Source: GCA-2724215 sp015660315
GTDB taxonomy: Bacteria > Latescibacterota > UBA2968 > UBA8231
Reading direction: 5' to 3'
NCBI GenBank assembly: GCA_029941315.1
Contig: JAPYQE010000034.1
Coordinates: 1-35,979 of the forward strand
DNA: 35,979 bases
Below are positions 9,391 through 16,715 of this stretch, piece after piece. Position numbers and translations under genes: made by a program. Numbering within the stretch: position 1 is the first letter of the stretch; each line of letters opens with the position of its first letter. The notes under the pieces are model-generated. The model saw only the letters and a list, made by a program, of their open reading frames with translations. It was not told where the DNA came from and made no database searches.

Positions 9391-9954
9391 TTAGAGAAGT
9401 TCGACGTCGTCCATATCTACTTCGGCGGCTACCGCCGTGCCGAGAATGGATATATTGAGGACGATGCGGTAAGTCTCTTTGCGCGACGATATTTTGCCGG
9501 ATACGCCCTGTAGGGGGCCTCTGACAACGCGGATACTCCGGCCCCGTTTGAGTTCGGGGTATATGTTGAGGTCATTGAGGCCCGAACTGGCCAGGTAAAT
9601 TTGGCGCAATTCGCCCAACAACAGGGCTTGGTTGACCACCTCTATGGTCCGTACCAAATAGCCGCTGCGCAGCAGTTCCAGGCGTTCGGCGGAATTGCAG
9701 CATGCGAAGATATAACCCGGCAAAAGCGGCACGTCGAAACTGTAGCGGCGCTGGCCTTTGCTCTGTTGGGGACGACTTTGGCGCAAGGGCAGGTAGTGGC
9801 GGATTTCGAGGTCGAGACAGGTCTTGGAGGCTTTTTTTTCGCAGCGCGGCTTGGTATGCACTACGTACCAGAGGTGGTCTGCCCCGCCCGGGAGAAAAAG
9901 GCGGTCGGCCTGCCCCAGGGGGTTAGCTTCTGGCGAAGTGGTAGCGTCATTCAT
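9391..9954 (-). CDS. Specialised NusG paralogue (RfaH/UpxY/LoaP-like antiterminator)
   Basis: 187 residues. The NGN domain (~27-120) begins WYVVHTKPRCEKKA and includes the YLPLRQSR and PLLPGYIFACC segments typical of NusG-family proteins. A C-terminal KOW domain (~134-185) contains GRSIRVVRGPLQGVSGKI. Divergence from housekeeping NusG, and the absence of the usual secE/ribosomal-protein neighbours, favour a NusG specialised paralogue. These proteins travel with RNA polymerase and suppress termination in one or a few long operons for capsule, LPS or polyketides. The start overlaps the rfaE2-type stop by 8 bp (9947-9954), with AGAGGG eight bases upstream as ribosome-binding site. The giant-protein operon begins 99 bp downstream and is a plausible target, but that is inference. 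Confidence 0.85.
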   Translation of the reverse strand: MNDATTSPEANPLGQADRLFLPGGADHLWYVVHTKPRCEKKASKTCLDLEIRHYLPLRQSRPQQSKGQRRYSFDVPLLPGYIFACCNSAERLELLRSGYLVRTIEVVNQALLLGELRQIYLASSGLNDLNIYPELKRGRSIRVVRGPLQGVSGKISSRKETYRIVLNISILGTAVAAEVDMDDVELL

Positions 9955-10426
9955 CGGGTAACCCTCTAATGCGATCGATCAGGTCCGAGCTAGACAGCCC
10001 TTGCCAGAGAGGCAGGGCGCAGACCCGGCCGCCGTGCGCCTCAACGATTTCGCGGCCGACAATGTCCTTTTGCGCGTAATCGCCGCCCTTGACCAGGACA
10101 TCGGGCAAAAGGTCGTTTACGAGGCTTTCGACGCTCTTTTCGGGAAAAATGCAGACATGGGAGACGCATTGCAAAGCCGCGAGCAAAGCGGCTCGGTCCT
10201 CCTGGGCAACTATGGGGCGGCCCGGGCCTTTGAGGGCATGTACGCTCTTGTCATCATTGAGCCCGACGGCCAGGCAATCACCCAATGCGCGGGCCTGGCG
10301 TAGATATTCGACGTGGCCGCGATGCAGTATGTCAAAGCAGCCGTTGGTGAAGACGAAGGTCTGGCTGGCATCCTGCAACGTACGGCGGATGGAGAGCAAC
10401 TGCTCGTGCGTGACGTTTTTACTCAT
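9947..10426 (-). CDS. rfaE2: RfaE domain II / HldE C-terminal-type nucleotidyltransferase
   Basis: 159 residues when started at the ATG at 10426. The reading frame stays open upstream to 10567, but that extension only translates the tRNA-His gene and is rejected. The family signature FTNGCFDILHRGH (residues 26-38) holds the HxGH nucleotide-binding motif at 35-38. VKGGDY (112-117) and the SSSDLI segment (~145-150) match the stand-alone RfaE2 family. These enzymes transfer AMP (or CMP) to D-glycero-beta-D-manno-heptose 1-phosphate in LPS inner-core or glycan synthesis. A separate kinase (RfaE1) would be needed and is not in the window. Other cytidylyltransferases of this superfamily are possible but less likely. 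Its stop overlaps the NusG-paralogue start by 8 bp, so they share a transcript. Confidence 0.85.
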   Translation of the reverse strand: MSKNVTHEQLLSIRRTLQDASQTFVFTNGCFDILHRGHVEYLRQARALGDCLAVGLNDDKSVHALKGPGRPIVAQEDRAALLAALQCVSHVCIFPEKSVESLVNDLLPDVLVKGGDYAQKDIVGREIVEAHGGRVCALPLWQGLSSSDLIDRIRGLPDE

Positions 10427-10448
10427 GTGGTCTTTTAATCTTAAACAG

Positions 10449-10481
10449 ACGGCCTTTCGCGAACGAACCGCGAAAGGCCGT
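10449..10481 (-). terminator. 13-bp hairpin between tRNA-His and rfaE2
   Basis: Perfect inverted repeat: 10449-10461 (ACGGCCTTTCGCG) pairs with 10469-10481 across a 7-base loop. It begins seven bases past the 3' end of tRNA-His and lies 22 bases before the rfaE2 ATG. The following minus-strand sequence (CTGTTTAAG) is only weakly T-rich. It may be an imperfect terminator for the tRNA transcript, a processing hairpin, or a 5'-leader structure for rfaE2. Confidence 0.5.
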
Positions 10482-10487
10482 AAAATA

Positions 10488-10564
10488 TGGGGTGGATGAC
10501 GGGATTTGAACCCGCGACCCCCTGGACCACAACCAGGCGCTCTAACCAACTGAGCTACACCCAC
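10488..10564 (-). tRNA. tRNA-His (GTG)
   Basis: Full cloverleaf. The acceptor GTGGGTG pairs with CATCCAC (one G-T pair), the D arm contains AGCTCAGTTGGTTAGAGC, the anticodon stem-loop CCTGG-TTGTGGT-CCAGG gives anticodon GTG, and the T arm is GCGGG-TTCAAAT-CCCGT with one mismatched end. Position 10565 supplies G-1 opposite discriminator C, a tRNA-His feature. CCA is encoded (10488-10490). Confidence 0.96.
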
Positions 10565-10598
10565 CACAAGATGTTAAGAATGTTATTCTATTCAGATC

Positions 10599-10675
10599 TG
10601 GCGTGCCCAGCAGGATTCGAACCTGCGACCGTTTGCTTAGAAGGCAAATGCTCTATCCAGCTGAGCTATGGGCAC
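10599..10675 (-). tRNA. tRNA-Arg (TCT)
   Basis: Full cloverleaf. The acceptor GTGCCCA pairs with TGGGCAC, the D arm contains AGCTCAGCTGGATAGAGC, the anticodon stem-loop TTTGC-CTTCTAA-GCAAA gives anticodon TCT, and the T arm is GCAGG-TTCGAAT-CCTGC. CCA is encoded (10599-10601). It lies 34 bp upstream of tRNA-His in the same direction, so the two are probably co-transcribed. Confidence 0.96.
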
Positions 10676-10773
10676 ATGAGCTGCTTGCCACGCCCGTTTA
10701 GATCCGTTGGCACTGAGCTATTAAAATAAAGGTACAGCAAGCAGCTAGGCAAGGGCCTGCTATCTTCCTGAGG

Positions 10774-12243
10774 TTAGAGCCGTTCTCCCATTTGCCCTGA
10801 ACCCACCGGAAAAGTGATAGCGAACTCTGTCCCCGCTTCGCTGTGCAGCTCAATGCCGCCCTGTAGTTGGCGCGACAGGATGCTGATCAGTTGCAGGCCG
10901 AGGGAAGTGGATTTGCGATAGTCGAAGCCTTCGGGCAGGCCGATGCCGTTGTCTTGCACGACGAGTCGCGTATCCCCGTCCTTATTCGGGCCGAGTTGCA
11001 CGGATATTTTCCCTTTGCGGCCGTTGGGAAAAGCGTATTTGAGCGAGTTTGAAATCAGCTCGTTGAGCATCAGGCCGCAGGGAATGGCCTGGTCGAGATT
11101 GAGCAGGACATCGCTGACTTCGACTTCGAGCTCGATGTCTTGGGGGCTGATCTTGTAGGTTTCGAAGAGGTTGGCGATCAAGGCGGGGATATAGTCGGAG
11201 AAGTCCAACCGGGCGAGGTCGTCGGACTGGTAGAGCTTTTCGTGGATCAGCGCCATGGTCTTAATGCGGTTTTGGCTGTTGACGAACATCTCCACTTCGC
11301 GCGGGCTACTGATATCACGAGTCTGCAGACTGAGCAGGCTGGACACGACCTGCATGTTGTTTTTGACTCGGTGGTGGATCTCTTTGAGCAGAACAACTTT
11401 TTCTTGCAGCGACCGCTGCAGTTGGTCGTTGGCGTCGGAGAGCTCGACGGTGCGCTCCTGCACGCGCAGCTCCAATTCGTCGAAGGCGCTTTGCAGTGAG
11501 ACTTCGGCCTCTTGGCGTACGCCAATCTCCTGTTGCAACTCGGCGTCGTGCGATTGGATCTGCTGCAACATATCGTTGAATTCTTCGGTCAGCTCACCCA
11601 AGTCGTCGTCGGCGTATTTGGTGGCCCTGAGTGAGTAATCGCGGTTGCGGGATACCTGGTTGGCGGTATCGACGAGGTGGTTGATCGGGTCGGACACGGC
11701 GCGCAAGTATTTGAAACCGAGCAATAGTGCGAGGGAGGCGCAGGCGGAGATGATCAGCAAGGTGGCGACGATGGAGCGTTGGACCTGGTCGTAGAGGATC
11801 TCGACATCCGATTCGATATGGACGATACCGATGAAATCGCCGTCTTGGTAGATGTGCTTGACCCATTTCAGTTGTTGCCAGCCGAAGGTATATCCCTCGC
11901 TCAAGGGCCGGTCGGGTTGCGGGGGTTTGCTCTCGTCGCGGGCGTAGACGGCGAAGACGTCCTCTGTCGGGGTTAAGAAACAGGCGCCGGTGATATGCGG
12001 TTTTGCGCGGAGAGAGGCGAGCGTTCTCTGCGCGTCGCGGCTGGCCTTGAAGCGCAGGGCGGCGGTGCCGTTGTACCCGAGGATTTCGGCCGTGGTCTCC
12101 AACTCGGCGATCATGAGGGTCGTGAAGGTGAGAATCTGATAGGCGACGATGGCCACCGAGGCCAGCAGCATTCCGGCCATGGTGGTGGCTACGACGATGG
12201 CTGTTAGTTTGCGCTCGAGGGGTAGGTTGTGGAACCAGAGCAT
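10774..12243 (-). CDS. Membrane sensor histidine kinase, CHASE8-like sensor + HAMP + HisKA_2
   Basis: 489 residues from the ATG at 12243. A TTG at 12267 is possible but would overlap yfiR by 20 bp. TM helix 1 is at ~12-36, a periplasmic region of ~120 residues follows, and TM helix 2 is at ~157-178 (LLIISACASLALLLGF). A HAMP domain (~178-232) and a coiled coil lead to the HisKA_2 box EIHHRVKNN (~288-296). The ATPase has its N box at ~391-401 (LMLNELISNSLKYAF), G1 DNGIG at ~431-435 and G2 LGLQL at ~448-452. The sensor region (ETTAEILGYNGTAAL, then FKASRDAQRTLASL) resembles the CHASE8 domain of YfiN-type cyclases. It follows a YfiR-family gene by 4 bp, so it is likely held in check by that periplasmic protein. 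The divergent response regulator is the probable phosphate acceptor. Confidence 0.9.
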   Translation of the reverse strand: MLWFHNLPLERKLTAIVVATTMAGMLLASVAIVAYQILTFTTLMIAELETTAEILGYNGTAALRFKASRDAQRTLASLRAKPHITGACFLTPTEDVFAVYARDESKPPQPDRPLSEGYTFGWQQLKWVKHIYQDGDFIGIVHIESDVEILYDQVQRSIVATLLIISACASLALLLGFKYLRAVSDPINHLVDTANQVSRNRDYSLRATKYADDDLGELTEEFNDMLQQIQSHDAELQQEIGVRQEAEVSLQSAFDELELRVQERTVELSDANDQLQRSLQEKVVLLKEIHHRVKNNMQVVSSLLSLQTRDISSPREVEMFVNSQNRIKTMALIHEKLYQSDDLARLDFSDYIPALIANLFETYKISPQDIELEVEVSDVLLNLDQAIPCGLMLNELISNSLKYAFPNGRKGKISVQLGPNKDGDTRLVVQDNGIGLPEGFDYRKSTSLGLQLISILSRQLQGGIELHSEAGTEFAITFPVGSGQMGERL

Positions 12244-12247
12244 CGCC

Positions 12248-12811
12248 TTAGTTCTCGTCGGTCTCAATGACGTCCAGCGCTAGGCTCAAGAGACTGGCGC
12301 TGATGTCGAGACCGGTTCGGCGCGCCGCACCGAGGTTGATCACAAAGGCCAGGTGATCTTCGGCGAAGGTCAAGTAGAGGATGCCGCCATTATGAGCAAA
12401 GGGGTCTTTTTGGCCAACGGTGAGCACATGTCCCAGGCGCAACCGCTCCGGATGCTGGCCTTTGATTTTTTGCAGGTCTTCAGGCGAGCAAAACAGCACC
12501 TGGCATGATTTGAAATCGGCGACCGTAGGGTAGTGGCGTACTTCTATGGGGCGGCCGTGCATCCTTTTGCCCTGGATCAGTTTCATCGAACGACCGAAAG
12601 GATTCGGGCCGAGGATAGCAAAGACAAATGGGGCGTCGGCGGCACCAAAGGCGTCCTCGGGCCAAGTGACGAGTTTGGCGAAGTTGTAGAGCAGAGCTGT
12701 TTTGGCTTCGTATTCGTCGGCCTCGTCGAGCCGACCGGCCGCGCCCGAGTAAGGGTAGAACAGCAACATGGCGACCACGGGGCCGAACCATATGTGGTGG
12801 AGTGCGCGCAT
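12248..12811 (-). CDS. YfiR-family (DUF4154) periplasmic protein
   Basis: 187 residues with an N-terminal signal sequence (about 1-26). The family hallmark YEAKTALLYNFAKLVTWP follows at ~33-50. Further family features are the FVFAILGPNPFG strand, the cysteine pair in SCQVLFCS, the VLTVGQKDPFAHNGGILYL segment and the C-terminal INLGAARRTGLDISASLLSL. In Pseudomonas and E. coli, YfiR is a periplasmic repressor that binds the sensor domain of the cyclase YfiN. Here the downstream partner is a histidine kinase with a similar sensor, so the repressor-sensor logic is probably kept while the output differs. It sits 9 bp after the barrel gene and 4 bp before the kinase. Confidence 0.88.
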   Translation of the reverse strand: MRALHHIWFGPVVAMLLFYPYSGAAGRLDEADEYEAKTALLYNFAKLVTWPEDAFGAADAPFVFAILGPNPFGRSMKLIQGKRMHGRPIEVRHYPTVADFKSCQVLFCSPEDLQKIKGQHPERLRLGHVLTVGQKDPFAHNGGILYLTFAEDHLAFVINLGAARRTGLDISASLLSLALDVIETDEN

Positions 12812-12820
12812 CAGGTGACG

Positions 12821-14032
12821 CTAAAAGGTCCAGGTCCAGCCCAGGTCGAGGTGTACCAGTTCTTTGGGCTGCGGGCCGTTGAGGTCTTGATATATCGGGA
12901 TACCGCAGCTGATTTGCAGGCCCATGCCTTCGCGCAAAACGATTTTTCCGCCCAGAGTCAAAGCCAACTCCTGGCCGCCGAAGAGGGCCGGGTTGGTGAC
13001 CGGGGCGGGAAAGACCATTACGGGGACGGTATTGCCCGACGCGTCCGTCGTGGTTGCAAACACCGGATTGCCGTTTTCGTCCGATACCGGGCCTTCGGGG
13101 CCAATTTCCCGCAAAGGCACTTTGAGATCGTTGTCGACACCGCTGATCTGTCCCGCGACCTGGAAACCTAGCCCGACAAAGGGGTTGGCCCAGGAGAAGC
13201 GGTTGGTGCGCAGCGAGGTCTTCAGACCAAAGCGGTTGCCCAAGGTATAGTCGTGCGCATTGGAACCGAGTCTCAGAGTCGCGTAGGTGCGCGCGTCGTA
13301 GTGCAACTGGCCACTATTATTGCCGTAGGCCAGTGAGGGCTCGAAGTCGAAGGTGCCGGAGCCGATCTGCATAGTGTAAGGCAACAAGGTGTCGTTGTTC
13401 GGGTCGCGTGGGGTCGGGCCTAATTCGTCGATCGAGCCGGTGGGCAATTTGAGGCCCAGGTTGGCGACGAGGTGGCCATTGTCGCGTTGCCAGGCCAAAT
13501 ACGACACGGAGACGGAGATATCGCCCAGGCCCGATGAAGCAATATTGAATTTAGTAAAATTGGGCACGATGCTCTCGTGGTGGCTCAATTGCGATATAAA
13601 GGACAATAACAAGCCCAAGGTGAGCTTTTTGTTGAGGTGGTACGAAATATCGAAGAGGTGCGCCTGTTGGGTGATGGACGTCGGTGTGACCGGATAGGTA
13701 TTGGCCGTGTAGCCTGGAATAATCTCGGCCTTTAGATCGGGATCAAAAGGTCCGTCTTGGTAGGCGGCGGCCGATGGCCTGCCCAAGACGTCGGGACGTA
13801 GTTTAAGATCGTTCGTGCCGTCGCGATAGCCGTCGAACTTGGAGTAGACAAAGCGATACCCCACGGACCAACGTTTGAGTCCCTGGCGGTTAATCCGCAG
13901 GGAGAGGATTTCTTCGAGGTTGAGTTCGGTCAGGTCGGTCGGTGGTTTTTGCGCTTTAGCTGGAGTAGCGGGCCATGCCAGAGCGATCGCCAAGGCAAAT
14001 AACAACGCTCTACGGCAGAGGCTGGTGATCAT
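12821..14032 (-). CDS. Outer-membrane beta-barrel protein, MetA/transporter-like
   Basis: 403 residues from the ATG at 14032, chosen for the GGGAG ribosome-binding site seven bases upstream and the signal peptide that follows (ITSLCRRALLFALAIALAW, ending AKAQ). The frame is open to 14116, but that extension lacks both. The mature N-terminus has DLTELNLEEILSLRI, a motif also seen at the start of TonB-dependent receptors encoded beside YfiR-family genes. The rest is alternating amphipathic strands ending HLDLGWTWTF, an aromatic-terminated barrel like the Phenol_MetA_deg 'transporter' family. First gene of a three-gene operon with yfiR and the kinase. Role unknown; it could be a porin or the outer-membrane sensor part of the system. 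Confidence 0.75.
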   Translation of the reverse strand: MITSLCRRALLFALAIALAWPATPAKAQKPPTDLTELNLEEILSLRINRQGLKRWSVGYRFVYSKFDGYRDGTNDLKLRPDVLGRPSAAAYQDGPFDPDLKAEIIPGYTANTYPVTPTSITQQAHLFDISYHLNKKLTLGLLLSFISQLSHHESIVPNFTKFNIASSGLGDISVSVSYLAWQRDNGHLVANLGLKLPTGSIDELGPTPRDPNNDTLLPYTMQIGSGTFDFEPSLAYGNNSGQLHYDARTYATLRLGSNAHDYTLGNRFGLKTSLRTNRFSWANPFVGLGFQVAGQISGVDNDLKVPLREIGPEGPVSDENGNPVFATTTDASGNTVPVMVFPAPVTNPALFGGQELALTLGGKIVLREGMGLQISCGIPIYQDLNGPQPKELVHLDLGWTWTF

Positions 14033-14180
14033 AGAGAAACTCCCGATGTTGTTTTTTTCCGGTGCCATCGTTTTTATTTTTTTGGCTGAAGGCACTCTTC
14101 TAAGAATATATAACAACAGGCCAATCGCGACATACTTTTCTTCACCCTTTAAAGGATCTACATATTTGTGCTACCCGATT

Positions 14181-14208
14181 TTGACGAGTTGGCCAACTTT
14201 CGTATACT
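14181..14208 (+). promoter_or_regulatory. Candidate sigma-70 promoter for the response regulator
   Basis: TTGACG (14181-14186), a 16-base spacer and TATACT (14203-14208). Transcription would start near 14215, giving a leader of about 37 bases. It lies in the divergent 219-bp region between the response regulator and the barrel-yfiR-kinase operon. I found no equally good promoter facing the operon. Confidence 0.5.
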
Positions 14209-14251
14209 TGACCCGCGGTGAACCAGTATTGAAAGCGAGTTTCTGGACCTT

Positions 14252-14608
14252 ATGAAGCATATTCTACTCATTGAGGACGAGGGTATTATCGCCCTGCAGC
14301 TTTCGCAAATGATTGAAGTGGGGGGCGATTACAGAGTCACGATCGCCCTCAACGGCCGAGAGGGTCTCGATGTTCATGCGGAAGATCCGGCCGATTTGGT
14401 CGTCACCGATTTGAATATGCCCGAGGTCGATGGTTTTGAGGTGATCCGCCAGATCGGAGCGAGTTCGCCGGAGATCAAGATCATCGTGCTTTCGGGCGCT
14501 TCCCAGGAAACGGAACAGAAGGCCATAGAAATGGGGGCCGTTCGCACGCTCTCTAAGCCGGTACAAGGCGTTGAATTAGTTGAGATTGTCAACGAGTTGA
14601 TCGGCTGA
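14252..14608 (+). CDS. Single-domain CheY-like response regulator
   Basis: 118 residues, a receiver domain with no output domain. Acidic pocket E8/D9/E10, phospho-acceptor D53 (VVTDLNMPEVDG), S81 as the T/S switch (VLSGAS) and K102 (LSKPVQ) are all in place. It is divergent from the YfiR-kinase operon and its own promoter is predicted. The HisKA_2 kinase is the likely partner. With no output domain it must act through protein contact, such as on a further phosphorelay, an anti-sigma switch or the flagellar motor. Confidence 0.92.
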   Translation: MKHILLIEDEGIIALQLSQMIEVGGDYRVTIALNGREGLDVHAEDPADLVVTDLNMPEVDGFEVIRQIGASSPEIKIIVLSGASQETEQKAIEMGAVRTLSKPVQGVELVEIVNELIG

Positions 14609-14803
14609 AAATTCATTAGCCCCTCCCGCTTTTCTTTTCGCATAGAAATTCCGAATTATTAATCCGAAACTCGAAGTTTGACGGCCTGACGATCGTCTCA
14701 GAGATACTCGCGGCACGACGGTTGCCGGTATTTTTGACCTAATTGTTGGGATAATTACGCTATTTGCGCTGTAGTCTGGATACTTCTGCGGGCTCCTTGA
14801 ATC

Positions 14804-14840
14804 CGGCTTGGGGCAAGCCAGCCTCGCTTGCCCCAAGCCG
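14804..14840. terminator. 15-bp hairpin between convergent genes
   Basis: CGGCTTGGGGCAAGC (14804-14818) pairs perfectly with 14826-14840 over a 7-base loop. It lies between the response regulator (+) and the mannonate dehydratase-like gene (-), nine bases past the stop of the latter. There is no long T-run on either side, so it may be a bidirectional, weakly intrinsic terminator or a transcript-stabilising hairpin. Confidence 0.55.
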
Positions 14841-14848
14841 TTCGATCG

Positions 14849-15901
14849 TTAAACCGGGCCGCCGCTTTCGTTGTTGACAGCTTGTACTAACGCCCGCATA
14901 TAGGCGATCGAGTAGGCGATGCCGGCGCGATTACCGCCCAATATCTGGGGGATGTGGTCGGGGATGATCGCCCCGTCGAACTCCACTGCGCGCAACGCCT
15001 GCATCACTTTGTGCATGTCCTGATAGCCGTCGTCCATCAGCGTTTCAGTCCACGGCTCGGGCATCGGGTTGGTGACATTGCGGAAGTGGATCTTGAAGAG
15101 TTTTTTGCGCTCGCCGAAATAGTGGACCGCCTCTTCGACGCCGGCGCCCATGCCCTGCTTGCCGCCTTCGAGCCAGCAGCCGACGCAAAGGCAGACGCCA
15201 ATATTGGGGCTGTCGGCGATATCCATCGCGCGTTTGTAGCCGGCGAAATTGCCGAACATGCAACGGGGTATTCCGCCGAGGGCGTAGACCGGCGGGTCAT
15301 CGGGGTGAATGCCGATGAAGACGCCAGCTTCCTCGGCCACCGGCGCGATTTTGCGGATCATGTATTCGTAGTTTTCCCACAACTCGTCCTCGCTGTATTC
15401 GCGGCCGTGCGTCAGATCGCCCTCAAAGGTGTCGTCGATCCAGTGGCCCGTGGCATTTTTGATGTCGAGGGTCCGGGCGCTCATGCCGCCGCGGCGGGTG
15501 GTGCGCCCGCTGCTCCAGATGCCGTTGCCCATATGCGCGTAGGTGTTGTAGCGTATTCCGGCCTCGCCCAGATTGCGGATGAACTGGATAAATTCCTCTA
15601 TTTTCTCGTCGCGGCCAGGCAGATTGAGGGTGATCTCGGGTACATTATGCACCGAGTGATTGGCGATGCGGTAGATCTGCATGTCGTATTGGGCGAAGCG
15701 GGTGACGAATTGCTTGTAGTGCTCGGCGCTGTGGAGTTCGGGGTCGTTGACGCCGAGCATGATCCACTCGATGCCGAGTTGTTGGAAGAATTGTAAATCC
15801 TCGTCGCTGGCATTGTGCGAGGTTTGCGCGGCGAGTTGTATGCCGGGCACATTGGATTGGAAGCCGGGCACGGCGCGCAAAGCGTAGGGTCTGTCGGCCA
15901 T
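14849..15901 (-). CDS. Mannonate dehydratase (UxuA)-like TIM-barrel enzyme, divergent paralogue
   Basis: 350 residues from the ATG at 15901. A GTG further upstream would overlap the PhyH gene and is less likely. UxuA-type metal ligands can be placed: H199 in IHPDDPP, C239 in CLCVGC, H272 in IHFRNV and D315 in IIPDHIP. The spacing is close to the canonical mannonate dehydratase at 24628-25596. UxuA converts D-mannonate to 2-keto-3-deoxy-D-gluconate. This copy differs by a three-cysteine cluster (C237, C239, C242) around the metal ligand and by a long insert at residues ~125-175 (GNGIWSSGRTTRRGGM). Substrate preference may therefore differ. It follows the PhyH gene by 26 bp in the same operon. 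Confidence 0.82.
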   Translation of the reverse strand: MADRPYALRAVPGFQSNVPGIQLAAQTSHNASDEDLQFFQQLGIEWIMLGVNDPELHSAEHYKQFVTRFAQYDMQIYRIANHSVHNVPEITLNLPGRDEKIEEFIQFIRNLGEAGIRYNTYAHMGNGIWSSGRTTRRGGMSARTLDIKNATGHWIDDTFEGDLTHGREYSEDELWENYEYMIRKIAPVAEEAGVFIGIHPDDPPVYALGGIPRCMFGNFAGYKRAMDIADSPNIGVCLCVGCWLEGGKQGMGAGVEEAVHYFGERKKLFKIHFRNVTNPMPEPWTETLMDDGYQDMHKVMQALRAVEFDGAIIPDHIPQILGGNRAGIAYSIAYMRALVQAVNNESGGPV

Positions 15902-15927
15902 GATAGTCTTTCTTGGGATAAAGGGTG

Positions 15928-16707
15928 CTAGGTGTTTAGAAGTTCGGATACGGGTTGTGACTTTTCCCACCGTAGCGCGACCTCCCGATCGCTGCCACAG
16001 AGCCAGTTCCAGGTGCGGGTGCGCCGAACTTTGTCGCGGTAGGATTCAACTTCGGTGACGTAACCGAGGCGTGCGCGATCGCGGTAGGCGGGGATTTCAG
16101 CTGCGTCACAGAGCCAATCGCGTTGTGGCGGCGCGGTGCGGTGGTAGGAAAACTTGATCATGCTGCGGGCGCGGTCGTTGGTTTTTGGCCCGGCTTTGTG
16201 CCAGATCCCGTAGCGGGTCAGCGCGACGGTGCCTGCCGCTACGGTCAGCGATATTTGCCCGCGGATATCGCCGTAGTGGGCGATGGCCTCGCGATCGACG
16301 GCGCGGCAGTGCGACCCGGGCAGGACCATGGTGGGGCCGTCTTCGATCGCGACGCTGTGCGGATAATAATAGCACTGCAGTTCGGCGACGTCATAGCCAC
16401 TGCCGGAAAGCCCGTCCGAATGCCAGGTCTGGCCGAGGTGTGGCTCTTGGAAGTAGTGGTGGTGGCCGCCCCGGGGCACGAGGAAATCCTCGCCGAGCAG
16501 AGACCGCACGACACCGGCGACCTGGGGGTGCAATAGCACTTGGCGGGTGAAGTCGTCCGAGGCGATAAAGTCGTCGCAGTTACCCCGTTCAAGACTGTCC
16601 GCGCGGCGATTGAAGTCCGGGTCGATTACGCCTTCGAGGATGACGAGGCCGGAGGCGACGAAATCCATGACGCCGTCATCACCGAGCGTCGGTTCGATCT
16701 GGGCCAT
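15928..16707 (-). CDS. Phytanoyl-CoA dioxygenase (PhyH)-like Fe(II)/2-oxoglutarate oxygenase
   Basis: 259 residues with the cupin-like double-stranded beta-helix signature. The iron facial triad is likely H96 and D98 (WHSDG) with H170 (GIWHKAG), and an arginine at ~179-181 would bind 2-oxoglutarate. Such proteins hydroxylate varied small molecules, so the name does not imply phytanoyl-CoA as substrate. The ATG is preceded by a strong AGGAGG site with ideal spacing. The small unknown gene lies 8 bp upstream and the UxuA-like gene 26 bp downstream, so the three form one operon. Confidence 0.88.
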   Translation of the reverse strand: MAQIEPTLGDDGVMDFVASGLVILEGVIDPDFNRRADSLERGNCDDFIASDDFTRQVLLHPQVAGVVRSLLGEDFLVPRGGHHHYFQEPHLGQTWHSDGLSGSGYDVAELQCYYYPHSVAIEDGPTMVLPGSHCRAVDREAIAHYGDIRGQISLTVAAGTVALTRYGIWHKAGPKTNDRARSMIKFSYHRTAPPQRDWLCDAAEIPAYRDRARLGYVTEVESYRDKVRRTRTWNWLCGSDREVALRWEKSQPVSELLNT

Positions 16708-16715
16708 TATTCCTC

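Noticed and set aside
10427..10567. N-terminal extension of the rfaE2 frame
   Set aside because: The added residues (MVGVAQLVRAPGCGPGG...) are the translation of tRNA-His, a common mis-annotation.
14609..14803. Possible extra gene after the response regulator
   Set aside because: Only short frames without ribosome-binding sites are present, and the region is AT-richer than its neighbours.
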